Assembly (NCBI RefSeq): GCF_000014865.1
Contig: NC_008576.1
Coordinates: 463,501-527,500, forward strand
Length of the DNA stretch: 64,000 bases
Source of the DNA: Magnetococcus marinus MC-1
GTDB lineage: Bacteria; Pseudomonadota; Magnetococcia; Magnetococcales; Magnetococcaceae
Reading direction: 5' to 3'
Part shown: positions 7,869-16,912 of the stretch, in pieces
Layout: the number at the start of each line of letters is the position of its first letter
Numbering within the stretch: the first letter of the stretch is position 1
Notes under the pieces: model-generated
What the model saw: the letters and a program-made list of their open reading frames with translations, nothing else
Database searches by the model: none
What the model was told of the DNA's origin: nothing
Program-made: the position numbers and the translations under genes

Positions 7869-9116
7869 ATGAGCGGTGCCGATATTAAAAAGAAATTGGT
7901 GTTCAAACAGAAAAGTAAACAACCTGAACAGGTGAGTGATCAACCGCCTTGGGTGCTGGGGGTAGTGGATGATGAACCCCATCTACACGAGGTCACCGCC
8001 CACGTATTGCGTAATTTTTCTTTTCAAGGGCGCCGCGTCGAGTTGGTGCAAGGCTACTCTGGGGCAGAAGCCAAGCAGTTGGTATGCAACCACCCAGATA
8101 TGGCGGTGTTGCTGCTGGATGTGGTGATGGAAAGCGACCACGCGGGACTGGATGTGGTGGAGTATGTGCGGGACGTGTTGGGTAATCAATCGTTAAGAAT
8201 TGTGTTACGTACCGGTCAGGCATGGCTGTTTCCAGAAGATGAAGTATTTGAAAAATACGATATTAATGACTATTTGGATAAAGCGGAGCTCTCTGCACAT
8301 CGTATGAAAGTGGCCCTAAAAGCGGCCTTTCGTTCGTTTGAGACCATGCGTGACCTGGAACGCAGCCAGCAACGGGAGCAGGTGTTGCGTCAGATTGCGG
8401 AACAGGCCAGTCAAGCCAAAAGCGATTTTGTCGCTTCATTGGGGCATGAGCTACGTTCGCCCACACAATCCATTATGGGCTTTAACCGCTACGTTATGGA
8501 TGCGGTCAGCCAGAGCAATATTGAGCCAGACGTCAAAGCAGAGATCGCCAAGTTTATCCGCTATGCGCAAATAAGTTCTGAGCGATTGGCAGGCTTGATT
8601 AATAATCTATTGGATCTTTCTAAATTAGAGTCCGGGCGTATGGAGTTCGCCATAGAGCCCCATAATATTTGGGACGCAGTACGTTTTTTACAGATGGAAA
8701 TGGAGCCCCTGTTGCAAGAAAAGGGTGTGACCCTGGAGCATCCCCAATGCACTGAGCCGCTGGAGTTGCTGTTTGATATGGGCAAAATAATTCAGGTATT
8801 GGTCAATCTGTTGAGTAATGCGATTAAGTTCACCCCGGCGGGCGGGGTCATCCGTATTACCGCCCATGCCCTGGATACGGGACGTGTAAAGATTGCGGTA
8901 AGCGACTCTGGGCGGGGGATTCCAGAGGAAGAGATAGAGCATATTTTTGGTCGTTATCAGCAATCCACCAGCAACCAACAGAGCGATGGGGGGACCGGCC
9001 TGGGATTGGCCATTGCCCGTGAAATTTGCCTAAACCATGGTGACAGCCTCGTGGCAGAGAACAACCCCAATGGGGTAGGGGCCTGCTTTAGCTTTACCCT
9101 GGCTGTGGTTGGCTAG
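7869..9116 (+). CDS. Receiver-histidine kinase (REC-HisKA-HATPase)
   Basis: A 415-residue soluble protein. An N-terminal receiver domain (residues 28-140; VVDDEP acidic pocket, phospho-Asp84 in LLLDVVMES, Lys138 in YLDKAE) is followed by a coiled linker, a HisKA domain with His193 in SLGHELRSPTQS, and an HATPase domain with LLSNAIKF (N box), DSGRGIPEEE (G1) and GGTGLGLAIA (G2). The receiver-first order means the kinase output is probably set by an upstream phospho-donor. No membrane segments. It converges on the PAS histidine kinase gene and lies 428 bp after the REC-hemerythrin gene, a plausible partner. Confidence 0.93.
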   Translation: MSGADIKKKLVFKQKSKQPEQVSDQPPWVLGVVDDEPHLHEVTAHVLRNFSFQGRRVELVQGYSGAEAKQLVCNHPDMAVLLLDVVMESDHAGLDVVEYVRDVLGNQSLRIVLRTGQAWLFPEDEVFEKYDINDYLDKAELSAHRMKVALKAAFRSFETMRDLERSQQREQVLRQIAEQASQAKSDFVASLGHELRSPTQSIMGFNRYVMDAVSQSNIEPDVKAEIAKFIRYAQISSERLAGLINNLLDLSKLESGRMEFAIEPHNIWDAVRFLQMEMEPLLQEKGVTLEHPQCTEPLELLFDMGKIIQVLVNLLSNAIKFTPAGGVIRITAHALDTGRVKIAVSDSGRGIPEEEIEHIFGRYQQSTSNQQSDGGTGLGLAIAREICLNHGDSLVAENNPNGVGACFSFTLAVVG

Positions 9117-9124
9117 ACAAAACG

Positions 9125-9146
9125 CAAACCATAAAATATGGGTTTG
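9125..9146. terminator. Weak bidirectional hairpin between convergent kinases
   Basis: CAAACC-ATA pairs with TAT-G-GGTTTG (one bulge) around a short A-rich loop in the 45-bp gap between two convergent genes. Position and symmetry suggest transcription ends here, but there is no strong T-run. Confidence 0.35.
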
Positions 9147-9161
9147 AAGCCTCGCTACCCT

Positions 9162-11531
9162 TTATGCTTCGACGGGGAATGTCACGACAAAGCGGGTTCC
9201 TTTCCCCAGTTCGCTTTCGCAGTGTATGCTGCCACGCAGTTTTTGCACCACCAATGATTGCACAATATGCATGCCTAGACCACTGCCACCACTGCCCCGT
9301 TGGGTGGTAAAAAAGCGTTCAAAAATCTTTTCTTGGGTCTCCTGGTCCATCCCTTTGCCATCATCATAAAAATCCAAAATTATCTGCTGATCGTGCCGCT
9401 TTACGGTCAGCGTTATGGTGCCACGCATACCCACATCAAAGCCGTGTTTGATGGCATTGCTAATCAGGTTGGTGACAATTTGCGAAACAGCACCGGGGAG
9501 ACTTTTGATGGTTAATCCCTTGGGGCACTCCAGGCGCATCTGTATGGCCCGCTTTCTAAAGAGATAAGAGAGCGCATGCAGTACCGCTTCGATCTGTTCA
9601 TCGAGTTGAAAAACATGCTGGGCTTCGTCGGACTGGTCAACGGCCACCCGTTTAAAGTTTTGCAGCAGCTCACCGGCCCGTCTAAGGTTGGTGACGGTCA
9701 AGCCCAACAGATCTTCACTGCGGTGAATAAACCCTTCAAACTCCTCTTCGCTAATCCCCTCGGTTTCATAGGTTTTACGAAACTTGGCAACTTCCTGCTG
9801 TAGTTCGCTAGAGGCCATTACCCCAACCCCCAGCGGCGAGTTAACCTCGTGGGCCACTCCAGCCACCATGGTACCCAAGGTCGCCATGGTCTCTGTCTCT
9901 ACCAAGAGCCGCTGTAGGCGTTGCACACTCTCCATGCTCTCTTCGAGATCCCGTGTGCGCTCTACAACGCGGAGCTCCAAATCAGCATTCATCTGCATGA
10001 TCTTACTCTCGAACAGCACCCGATCCGTAATATCGACAATGGCAGCCACAAGCCCCGCTAAGGAGCGATCGGCATTATGAAAGGGGGCGGTAAACAGATG
10101 GAGCAAGCGCTCCTGCCCCGTGCTATTGCGTAGATAGCCCTCATAATCCAATAAGCCACCCCCCTGCAACACAAGGTTATCCTTTTTATGGTAAAAACTG
10201 GCGGCTTCATTGGGTAATATTTGAAAAATGGTACGCCCCACAATCTCCCATTCGGCCATACCCAGCAGGGTGCAATAGGCGGCATTACAACCCAAAAATA
10301 CCCCTTGGGTATCTTTAAAAAAGACTGGAATGGGCAGGGTGTTCATCAACACCCGTTGAAAATTGATCTCATGGCGAAGTTCCTGTTCAAGTTTTTTACG
10401 GCGGGCGACATTTTGTAAGGTAAAGAGGATGGCGTGCTCAGCGTGGTTACTATTACGAAAGGGGGTAATGGTAACCCGTTCATAACCACTGGCGGCTCCG
10501 GAAACGTTGGTTTCAACTTCAGCAGCCCAGGGTTGGCTAAGGGAGACATGTTTGCGCCAAGAGCGATCCAAGGCCGCAGGAAAACCGAGCTGAAATTGAT
10601 CCATATGTGCCCCAGGCTGGGTCAATTCCTGGCCCCCAGCCGCGGCTCGAAAACGGGCATTGGCGTAAAGGAGCCGCCCTCTGTTATCCAGAATAGCAGT
10701 GGCTATGGGGCTGGTATCCATGGCGTAAGAGAGATGCTGGTAGGTACGGTTAAGGGCACATTGATCCGTAAAATCTTTAGATAGTGCATTTAGACTGGCG
10801 AGTAGCGTCTCTACCTCGGGTGAACCGGTACGCTCCAGCATGACGAGAGCAGCCCTTGCGGTCTGTTGTGGCGCAAGCCGTACCAATTGCTGGAGGGGTT
10901 GGCTTATCCAGGCAGAGCCTAAAAAGCCAAACAAGAGCAAAAGGGTGAAAAAGACCAAAACAAGGGTTAACGCGGGAGAGACGGTCTCTAAAAGGGCCTC
11001 TTGCAAGGGCAACAGAGGCAGCGTTGCGCCAATGATATACAGGCGGCCCCGCTTATCTAATTGGGGCAGTTGGATCATGCGCAGGGGCACACCCTTTTGG
11101 GTAATGGTGCGGTAGTCGGGGGTTGTGGTGTTCTCTGAAAACAGTTCAGGATGGGGATGGGGGGCAAAAAATGGGGGATAATCTCCCTGTTGAAGAACCA
11201 AACTGCGTGAGGTGCTGGAGGTCAGGTAGGGCTGTTTATCCAGCCACAGCACACTCCACATGCCGTCAAGTTTGAGTTCCTGACAGAGCCTGTTGTAGTT
11301 TTGCACAATGGACTGATATTTTTTTTGGGAGACCGAGTCGGCCCCCTCAATGTGATCGTGGTATTCAACCGGTAGAATTTGCGCCACAAGAGCGGCGGCC
11401 GCGCCTAACTTTTGATCTGCGGCAAAGAGTAAGGCATCGTTGTTATGGCGGTTCAATACCCACCCGTACAGACCCGCCACCAGCAGGGCAAACAGGAGCA
11501 GCAGGGTCACTATCTGGGTACGTATGGACAT
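9162..11531 (-). CDS. Membrane PAS sensor histidine kinase
   Basis: A 789-residue protein. Membrane segments at about residues 7-24 and 186-208 flank a periplasmic sensor of about 160 residues. Cytoplasmic parts are a HAMP-like linker, two PAS domains (about 265-380 and 390-505; NTLPIPVFFKDTQG is typical), a coiled coil, HisKA with His561 in GVAHEVNSPLGVG and an HATPase domain (LISNAIKHGF, DDGKGMDQET, GGSGLGMHIV). The HEVNSPL form of the H box is common in PAS kinases with no linked regulator. No cognate regulator gene adjoins it; the neighbour on the same strand is a GGDEF-EAL protein. Ligand unknown. Confidence 0.93.
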   Translation of the reverse strand: MSIRTQIVTLLLLFALLVAGLYGWVLNRHNNDALLFAADQKLGAAAALVAQILPVEYHDHIEGADSVSQKKYQSIVQNYNRLCQELKLDGMWSVLWLDKQPYLTSSTSRSLVLQQGDYPPFFAPHPHPELFSENTTTPDYRTITQKGVPLRMIQLPQLDKRGRLYIIGATLPLLPLQEALLETVSPALTLVLVFFTLLLLFGFLGSAWISQPLQQLVRLAPQQTARAALVMLERTGSPEVETLLASLNALSKDFTDQCALNRTYQHLSYAMDTSPIATAILDNRGRLLYANARFRAAAGGQELTQPGAHMDQFQLGFPAALDRSWRKHVSLSQPWAAEVETNVSGAASGYERVTITPFRNSNHAEHAILFTLQNVARRKKLEQELRHEINFQRVLMNTLPIPVFFKDTQGVFLGCNAAYCTLLGMAEWEIVGRTIFQILPNEAASFYHKKDNLVLQGGGLLDYEGYLRNSTGQERLLHLFTAPFHNADRSLAGLVAAIVDITDRVLFESKIMQMNADLELRVVERTRDLEESMESVQRLQRLLVETETMATLGTMVAGVAHEVNSPLGVGVMASSELQQEVAKFRKTYETEGISEEEFEGFIHRSEDLLGLTVTNLRRAGELLQNFKRVAVDQSDEAQHVFQLDEQIEAVLHALSYLFRKRAIQMRLECPKGLTIKSLPGAVSQIVTNLISNAIKHGFDVGMRGTITLTVKRHDQQIILDFYDDGKGMDQETQEKIFERFFTTQRGSGGSGLGMHIVQSLVVQKLRGSIHCESELGKGTRFVVTFPVEA

Positions 11532-11636
11532 AGCAATCGAAACAATCCCGATGAAAAGGCGTGATAACCCAGCTAACCCCGCAATCGGGTTTTAGAGGGC
11601 ATCATCGTGGTTGTGTGGGCATCGCCGACCCGTGTA

Positions 11637-14228
11637 TCACACCTTTACCTTGTTGGTAATAAAGTGAGCACTGGGGCGCCCAAGGTGGTAGCCTTGTAGC
11701 AGGCTCACCCCTGATGTGCGACACTCTTGGGCAATGGCCGCGCTCTCCACAAACTCACCCACCGTGGCAATGCCTAGATCCCTTGCCAACATAGCCATAC
11801 TACGCACAAAGGCAAGATCTTTTACATCATCCAACATATGAGCGATAAACTCACCCTCAATTTTGAGATAGTCGATGGGAAACCGTTTAAGATAGTGAAA
11901 GGATGAAAAGCCCGAGCCAAAATCATCAATGGCAAATTTATACCCTTCACCATGCAGGTTGCGGATAAATATCTCTAGGTTTTTGAGGTTACGTACGGTG
12001 TCGCGCTCGGTAATTTCAAACACAATGTTCTGTTTTTGCAAGCCTGCGGCTTCGATCATTTTTTTCACGGTGGGAAAAAACTCACTAAGTACCATCGCTT
12101 TGGGGGACATGTTAATAAATAACAGCCCCTCATAGCCTTCACGGCCCGCTTGGTTAAAGGCCTTTTCCATCCCCACATAGTCGAGTTTATGTACCACGCC
12201 CAGACGTTCGGCAATCTCAATAAATTCGTTGGCGCTGTAGAGACGGGCATCGGGCACCTGAATGCGGCTGAGCACCTCATGGGCCACCACTTCCCCGGTG
12301 TGGCCATCAAAAATGGGCTGGTAAAAGGGCTGTACCCACTTCTCTTCTATGGCCCGCATGACCAAGGCGCTCTTTTCACCAATCTCTTTAAAAGCATCCA
12401 CCACATCCTCTTCAGAGGGTATGGTAAAACGGTGTTTCCCTTCGGCCTTGGCCTTGAACATCATATTATCGGCAAACAGAAAGAGGTCTTTGGCACTGTT
12501 GGCGTGGTCAGGGAAAATGGCTACGCCAATGGAAGCACTAATGCCAATGGATTGACCATCATGGGTCTGTACGCGGATTTTATCGGTGGCAGAGAGGATG
12601 CGTTCTGCGGCGGCAAAGGGGACCCCCTCTTCAACCTCGGGCAGCATAATAACAAACTCGTCACCGCCATGGCGGCCTAGGATATCCCCCTGCCGCAGGG
12701 TGGCCCCGATCTGATCGGCAAAGGCGATGAGTAGATCATCCCCCACGGCGTGACCGTGGCTGTCGTTGATGGTTTTAAAGTTATCCAGGTCCACCAGCAG
12801 CAGCGCAAATTGATGGTTATGCCGGTGGGCACGCTCAACCTCGGTGCGTAACAGCTCCCACAAAATACGGTGATTATAAAGGCCCGTTAGGGGGTCGCGG
12901 GTGGCGTAGAACTCAAGATCACGGGTGTATTTGGAGATCGCTTTAACCGAGCCTACCACATTCAGCAGGGTGGAAAGGGTGCTCTCCATAACCAAGATGC
13001 GGGTGGGGTCGCGGGTTAGATCCACATGCACACCAATGCCCACAATGCCGCCAATTTTGGGTAACTCCACCACCAATGATTTAATTTGTAGGCGGAACAC
13101 CTCGGGGTTGACCACCATCTCAGAGGCATCGGGGCGGGCCACATGGTGGTTGATCCGTGTGACTGAACTATCCACGTGGAAGCTGTTATTTTTTTGTAAT
13201 TCTGTGCAAATAATGGATTCAATGCCCATGCGGGTGTCAGCGCTGGGGGGATCGCGCCAGAAAATTTCCAGATCAAACTGCTCCTCCTCCACCTTAAAGA
13301 TGGAGAAAAGGGCATAGGTGCTCATGACCTGATTGATCTCTAGCAGTAGCTGTTTGACATAGTTTTGCCAATCTTTGACCACATCCGAGGTAATGACAAA
13401 GCGCTCCAGCAGCCGAATTTCAAACTCCAGCAACTCTTTATCCACGGCAAAACTTTGTAGCCGTCTGGAGAAGTCATTAATCTGTTCTAAAATTTCGCTG
13501 ACTTCGCAAAATGTGGGTGGGGGGGTGCCCTCATTAAGCTGGGTGAGATCACTAACCTTATTAATACGGGTCATGCGATCTCGTAGATAGTTCAACGCGC
13601 CAACCAAACGGCCATGGATCCACAGCGCCACAAAAAAGGCAGCCAGTAGCGGGATGGGTGCAATCCACAGCAGGGTGTTAATAAACTCGGCGCGAGTGCG
13701 TCTTAAAATGGGCACCAGATTTTGCTGAACATCAATCACCCCCAGCACATTCCCCACGTTCGCATTGGTGTGGCATTTAAGGCACTCTTCGCGCGCCAGC
13801 AAAGGGTAAATAAGGCGTAGGGAGGTGGGTTGATCGATGAGTTTGCGTTCAGCCGTACCGACAACCTCGCCCACAGCTTCATCCAGAGCAGGCTGATGAA
13901 TAGGGCCAAACAGCTCTTCTACCAAGGGCGCGCGTAGCACCTCTAAACGGTAATCTCCCCCCTCCACGCTGCGACGCAGGGCACCGATAAAATCTTCGAC
14001 ATCGCGGCGTACCCAACCTTTGCGCATAACCTGATACATGGATTGAAAAGTCTGCTCGGCCATGAGCGTGGCCACCTTGCGGGCATCATTGCGTACACTG
14101 CGTTCATAGATATCTGAAATGACCCAGTAGAGGGAAAGACTCATCAACAGGGTGGCCCCAACGGCAATGCTAAGGATAAATCCTTTGATGCTTTTAAGGG
14201 GATTATACAGAAATAATGGAGAAGCCAT
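11637..14228 (-). CDS. GGDEF-EAL protein with periplasmic CxxCH (haem?) sensor
   Basis: An 863-residue protein. Membrane segments at about 15-38 and 182-205 enclose a DUF3365/Tll0287-like sensor carrying Cys149-x-x-Cys152-His153 (EECLKCHTN), a c-type haem attachment motif. Then a HAMP-like linker, a middle region that may be GAF-like, a GGDEF domain (GRHGGDEFVIML, with an RxxD inhibition site RQGD before it) and an EAL domain whose signature reads EVL (VAHEVLSR). The other catalytic groups, INMSP, FEITERD, DDFGSGFSS and LKIEG, are kept, so both c-di-GMP synthesis and breakdown are possible. Redox or gas control of c-di-GMP is inference from the haem motif. Confidence 0.92.
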   Translation of the reverse strand: MASPLFLYNPLKSIKGFILSIAVGATLLMSLSLYWVISDIYERSVRNDARKVATLMAEQTFQSMYQVMRKGWVRRDVEDFIGALRRSVEGGDYRLEVLRAPLVEELFGPIHQPALDEAVGEVVGTAERKLIDQPTSLRLIYPLLAREECLKCHTNANVGNVLGVIDVQQNLVPILRRTRAEFINTLLWIAPIPLLAAFFVALWIHGRLVGALNYLRDRMTRINKVSDLTQLNEGTPPPTFCEVSEILEQINDFSRRLQSFAVDKELLEFEIRLLERFVITSDVVKDWQNYVKQLLLEINQVMSTYALFSIFKVEEEQFDLEIFWRDPPSADTRMGIESIICTELQKNNSFHVDSSVTRINHHVARPDASEMVVNPEVFRLQIKSLVVELPKIGGIVGIGVHVDLTRDPTRILVMESTLSTLLNVVGSVKAISKYTRDLEFYATRDPLTGLYNHRILWELLRTEVERAHRHNHQFALLLVDLDNFKTINDSHGHAVGDDLLIAFADQIGATLRQGDILGRHGGDEFVIMLPEVEEGVPFAAAERILSATDKIRVQTHDGQSIGISASIGVAIFPDHANSAKDLFLFADNMMFKAKAEGKHRFTIPSEEDVVDAFKEIGEKSALVMRAIEEKWVQPFYQPIFDGHTGEVVAHEVLSRIQVPDARLYSANEFIEIAERLGVVHKLDYVGMEKAFNQAGREGYEGLLFINMSPKAMVLSEFFPTVKKMIEAAGLQKQNIVFEITERDTVRNLKNLEIFIRNLHGEGYKFAIDDFGSGFSSFHYLKRFPIDYLKIEGEFIAHMLDDVKDLAFVRSMAMLARDLGIATVGEFVESAAIAQECRTSGVSLLQGYHLGRPSAHFITNKVKV

Positions 14229-14641
14229 CGTAACACCCAGTAGCCTGATAATCCTCTCCCCTAGCGGTTAAGCGAAGGATTGAGAGAGGGTAATAAACCT
14301 TTGCGCAATGGGACTGATTGTTTCACACAACGTAACAGCTTGGGAAGCTTCTTGAACAGCCTCCCTTTTTTTTTGGTCATGGTCCGATTGTGTCCGTATT
14401 CGGTTGAGAACGCTTCTCCCCCTGTTGAATCAACGTACTTGGATCACCCCCCGGCAAGCGATTCTAGGGTGGTCGGAGCAGGGGCGTTGGGGTGGCAGCA
14501 GCGCACGAGGGGCTATGGTGTAGGATCGGCAGATTTTCTCTATTTATAAATACCAATCTGTACGTTTCACCTTTTGGGGGAAATCTGCTATCTTTTTCAC
14601 CTCCTAATTTATCCTCCTATGCCAAGCGAGTTTTAACTGTT
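14229..14641. other. Intergenic region upstream of thyX
   Basis: A 413-bp divergent region that must carry promoters for the GGDEF-EAL gene and for thyX. The reading frame continuing upstream of the chosen thyX start (to 14492) and the frame at 14280-14549 look non-coding. No clear operator or riboswitch was recognised. Confidence 0.5.
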
Positions 14642-15481
14642 ATGGAAGCCTCAACAGGTACTGCATTCCAATCTGAACCCACCCTAGAAATGGCTGCAGA
14701 GATTGAGACACGTCTGCAACTTAATCCGGATTACACCAAGCGCATTGGCAATTTTGGCTTTCTAGAGTTGGAAGAGAGTTGGGGAGATGAAGCCACGATT
14801 ATTAATACCGCTCGCATCTCCACCACCAACAAACGGGTTAACAGTCTGGACGCGTTTACCGACAAAGAGCGCACGTTGCTTCACTATCTGTTGGCGCACA
14901 ACCATGGTACCCCGTTTGAGACGGTCCACTTTCGCTTTCGTGTGGTGGCCCCCATTTTTGTGCTGCGCCAGTGGATGCGCCATCGCATTTGCTCATTTAA
15001 TGAGTTTTCCCAGCGTTATCGTATGCCGATAACCGCCTTTTATGTGCCCGATCAAGAGGCCCGTACGGTGGATGGTTTTGAGGTGCTTAGTCAGGAGTCG
15101 GTGGAGCGCTATTGCGAGTTGGTGGAGTCGATGCACCGTTTTTACCATGATGAATACCAACAGGTGTGTACGCGCATTGAGGCTGCCGAGCAGGCGGGCC
15201 TTGTGGAAAAAACCGCAGGCAGTCGCAACCCTTACCGCGCCCGTGCCCGCGAACTGCTGCGTAATGCCATGCCGGTAAGTACCTATTCGGATCTTTACTG
15301 GACCATTAACTTTCGCGCCCTCATGAACTTTTTTGAGCTACGCCGCAAAGCCAATGCCCAGTATGAGATCCGTGCATATGCCGATGCCGCGTATGAGATG
15401 TTTTGTAAAAAAATGCCCCTGTTGGGCGAAACCATGAATCGTGTTTTGGAAGAGCGTGCCAAAATGGGTGAGCAAGCATGA
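14642..15481 (+). CDS. thyX: FAD-dependent thymidylate synthase
   Basis: A 279-residue enzyme that makes dTMP from dUMP using methylenetetrahydrofolate and FAD/NADPH. The family signature is present as RHRICSFNEFSQRY (RHRxxSxNExSxRY), with further conserved segments HGTPFETVHFRFRV and PVSTYSDLYWTINFRALMNFF. The ATG at 14642 gives the usual family length; the frame is open further upstream but without family-like sequence. No strong ribosome binding site is visible. The stop overlaps the trmB start (ATGA). No thyA is seen in the window, so this may be the main route to dTMP. Confidence 0.96.
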   Translation: MEASTGTAFQSEPTLEMAAEIETRLQLNPDYTKRIGNFGFLELEESWGDEATIINTARISTTNKRVNSLDAFTDKERTLLHYLLAHNHGTPFETVHFRFRVVAPIFVLRQWMRHRICSFNEFSQRYRMPITAFYVPDQEARTVDGFEVLSQESVERYCELVESMHRFYHDEYQQVCTRIEAAEQAGLVEKTAGSRNPYRARARELLRNAMPVSTYSDLYWTINFRALMNFFELRRKANAQYEIRAYADAAYEMFCKKMPLLGETMNRVLEERAKMGEQA

Positions 15482-16239
15482 GCCAGACGCCAATGCCACA
15501 GCCAGACCAAGCTCCACCTGTGGATGTCGGCCAACCCGTGGATGAGGCCGAGGCCAAACGCCGCCGTTTCAAGACCCATGGTCGCAAAAAGGGCAAAGTC
15601 AATGATACCCGTCTGGCCCGTATTGAGGCCGGTTTGCTCGCCCTGAGCCTGCCACCGGGCAGTGCGGACCGTGGGGCATTGATTGACCAACTGGGGGGGA
15701 ATGGCCAGAGCCAACGGGTGATTTTGGAGATTGGCTTTGGCAATGGCGAAACCCTAGCGGCGCTAGCGGCGCGGCATCCAGAGGACTGTTTTATTGGCAT
15801 TGATGTGTTTTTAGAGGGCTTTGGCACGCTGCTCAACCGCTTGACGCGGGGTGACATAAGCAATGTGCGGTTGGTGTGTCAAAATGCTTTACAGGTGCTG
15901 TTAGAGCGTATCCCCGATGCAAGTTTGGATGGGGTGATCATTAATTTCCCCGATCCATGGCGTAAAAAGCGGCATTTTAAACGGCGCATTGTGCAGACGG
16001 AATTTTTGGATGCGCTAGCCCCCAAGATGCGCAGCGGGGCCGATTTGACCCTAGCCACCGATTGGGCCAACTATGCGGAGTGGATGGTTGCGCATCTTGA
16101 GCCCCATACGGCCTTTGTCAATCAGGCGGAGCCGGGTCCTTTTGCCGCCCCACCACCTTGGTGGATTGAGACCAACTTTGAACGTAAAGGGGTTGCCGCC
16201 GGGCGCATCATCCGGCATTTGCACTACAAAAAAAGGTGA
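15478..16239 (+). CDS. trmB: tRNA (guanine-N7-)-methyltransferase
   Basis: A 253-residue enzyme methylating guanine 46 of tRNA to m7G with SAM. Visible are the SAM site LEIGFGNGETLAALA, the FIGIDVF strand, the family motif INFPDPWRKKRHFKRRIVQ and the C-terminal TNFERKG. The first about 50 residues (Pro/Lys/Arg-rich) extend beyond the usual core. It overlaps thyX by four bases (ATGA), so the two are co-transcribed and probably coupled in translation. Confidence 0.96.
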   Translation: MSQTPMPQPDQAPPVDVGQPVDEAEAKRRRFKTHGRKKGKVNDTRLARIEAGLLALSLPPGSADRGALIDQLGGNGQSQRVILEIGFGNGETLAALAARHPEDCFIGIDVFLEGFGTLLNRLTRGDISNVRLVCQNALQVLLERIPDASLDGVIINFPDPWRKKRHFKRRIVQTEFLDALAPKMRSGADLTLATDWANYAEWMVAHLEPHTAFVNQAEPGPFAAPPPWWIETNFERKGVAAGRIIRHLHYKKR

Positions 16240-16358
16240 GTGGGTTTGCGCTTGGTGGGGTATGCCGCGTTGAGTGCTAAATAAGCGGCTTAAATCGCGC
16301 TGGAAAAGTGTTACTATAGCGTGCAGCATAAGAGACCCCCCCTCTTGGAGCGCGATAG

Positions 16359-16880
16359 ATGATCTTGAAACAGGTAGGGATGACAGCTTTGCTGATGATG
16401 GGCATGGGTAGCCATGGGGCCATGGCGGCGGATTGCGCGCAACTGCCCAACAAGATGGCCAAAGTGCGGCAGCATGCCCAGGTGTTTACCCAGATGAACG
16501 CAGAAACCCAGGCGCTATGTTGGACAAAACACCCCTATTTTCAAGAGCTAGATGGTGAGACATGTCCGCGCTATCAAGATAATTTTGCCATGGGGGTGGC
16601 ACGCATGGATGCGGTGCTGGGGGGGATTAAATATGCCACCACGCAACTAACCGCTATGGGTGCCTATGGGGCCGAGCTTACCCGCTGTAGCGCACCCTAC
16701 ATGGTACAAAAGTCCCATCTCGTGGGTCAGACCAGCCAACTGTTGAAAGCGCTGCAAACGTTGGGGGTCAAAGCGGATGAGTGTCGCGAAGCCCATGAAC
16801 GGCTGGGTATTTGGTGTGATAAGCAGGTCGCATTAAAAACCATGCAAGAGATCCAGCCGGCGGTCCCCGTTAAAGAGTAG
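16359..16880 (+). CDS. Small secreted Cys-rich hypothetical protein
   Basis: A 173-residue protein with a signal peptide (residues 1-24, cleavage after AMA before ADCAQ). The mature part has six cysteines (26, 54, 69, 110, 142, 153), enough for three disulfides in the periplasm, and is otherwise helical. I do not recognise a family. It stands alone, 119 bp after trmB and converging on the aldo/keto reductase gene. The signal peptide and even cysteine number support a real secreted protein. Confidence 0.7.
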   Translation: MILKQVGMTALLMMGMGSHGAMAADCAQLPNKMAKVRQHAQVFTQMNAETQALCWTKHPYFQELDGETCPRYQDNFAMGVARMDAVLGGIKYATTQLTAMGAYGAELTRCSAPYMVQKSHLVGQTSQLLKALQTLGVKADECREAHERLGIWCDKQVALKTMQEIQPAVPVKE

Positions 16881-16912
16881 CGGCTTGCGGAGCTCCGTTA
16901 GGCAAGGAGGGG

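Noticed and set aside
14280-14549. Short plus-strand frame before thyX
   Set aside because: Low-quality composition, no ribosome binding site, no recognisable protein, and it overlaps the thyX upstream region.
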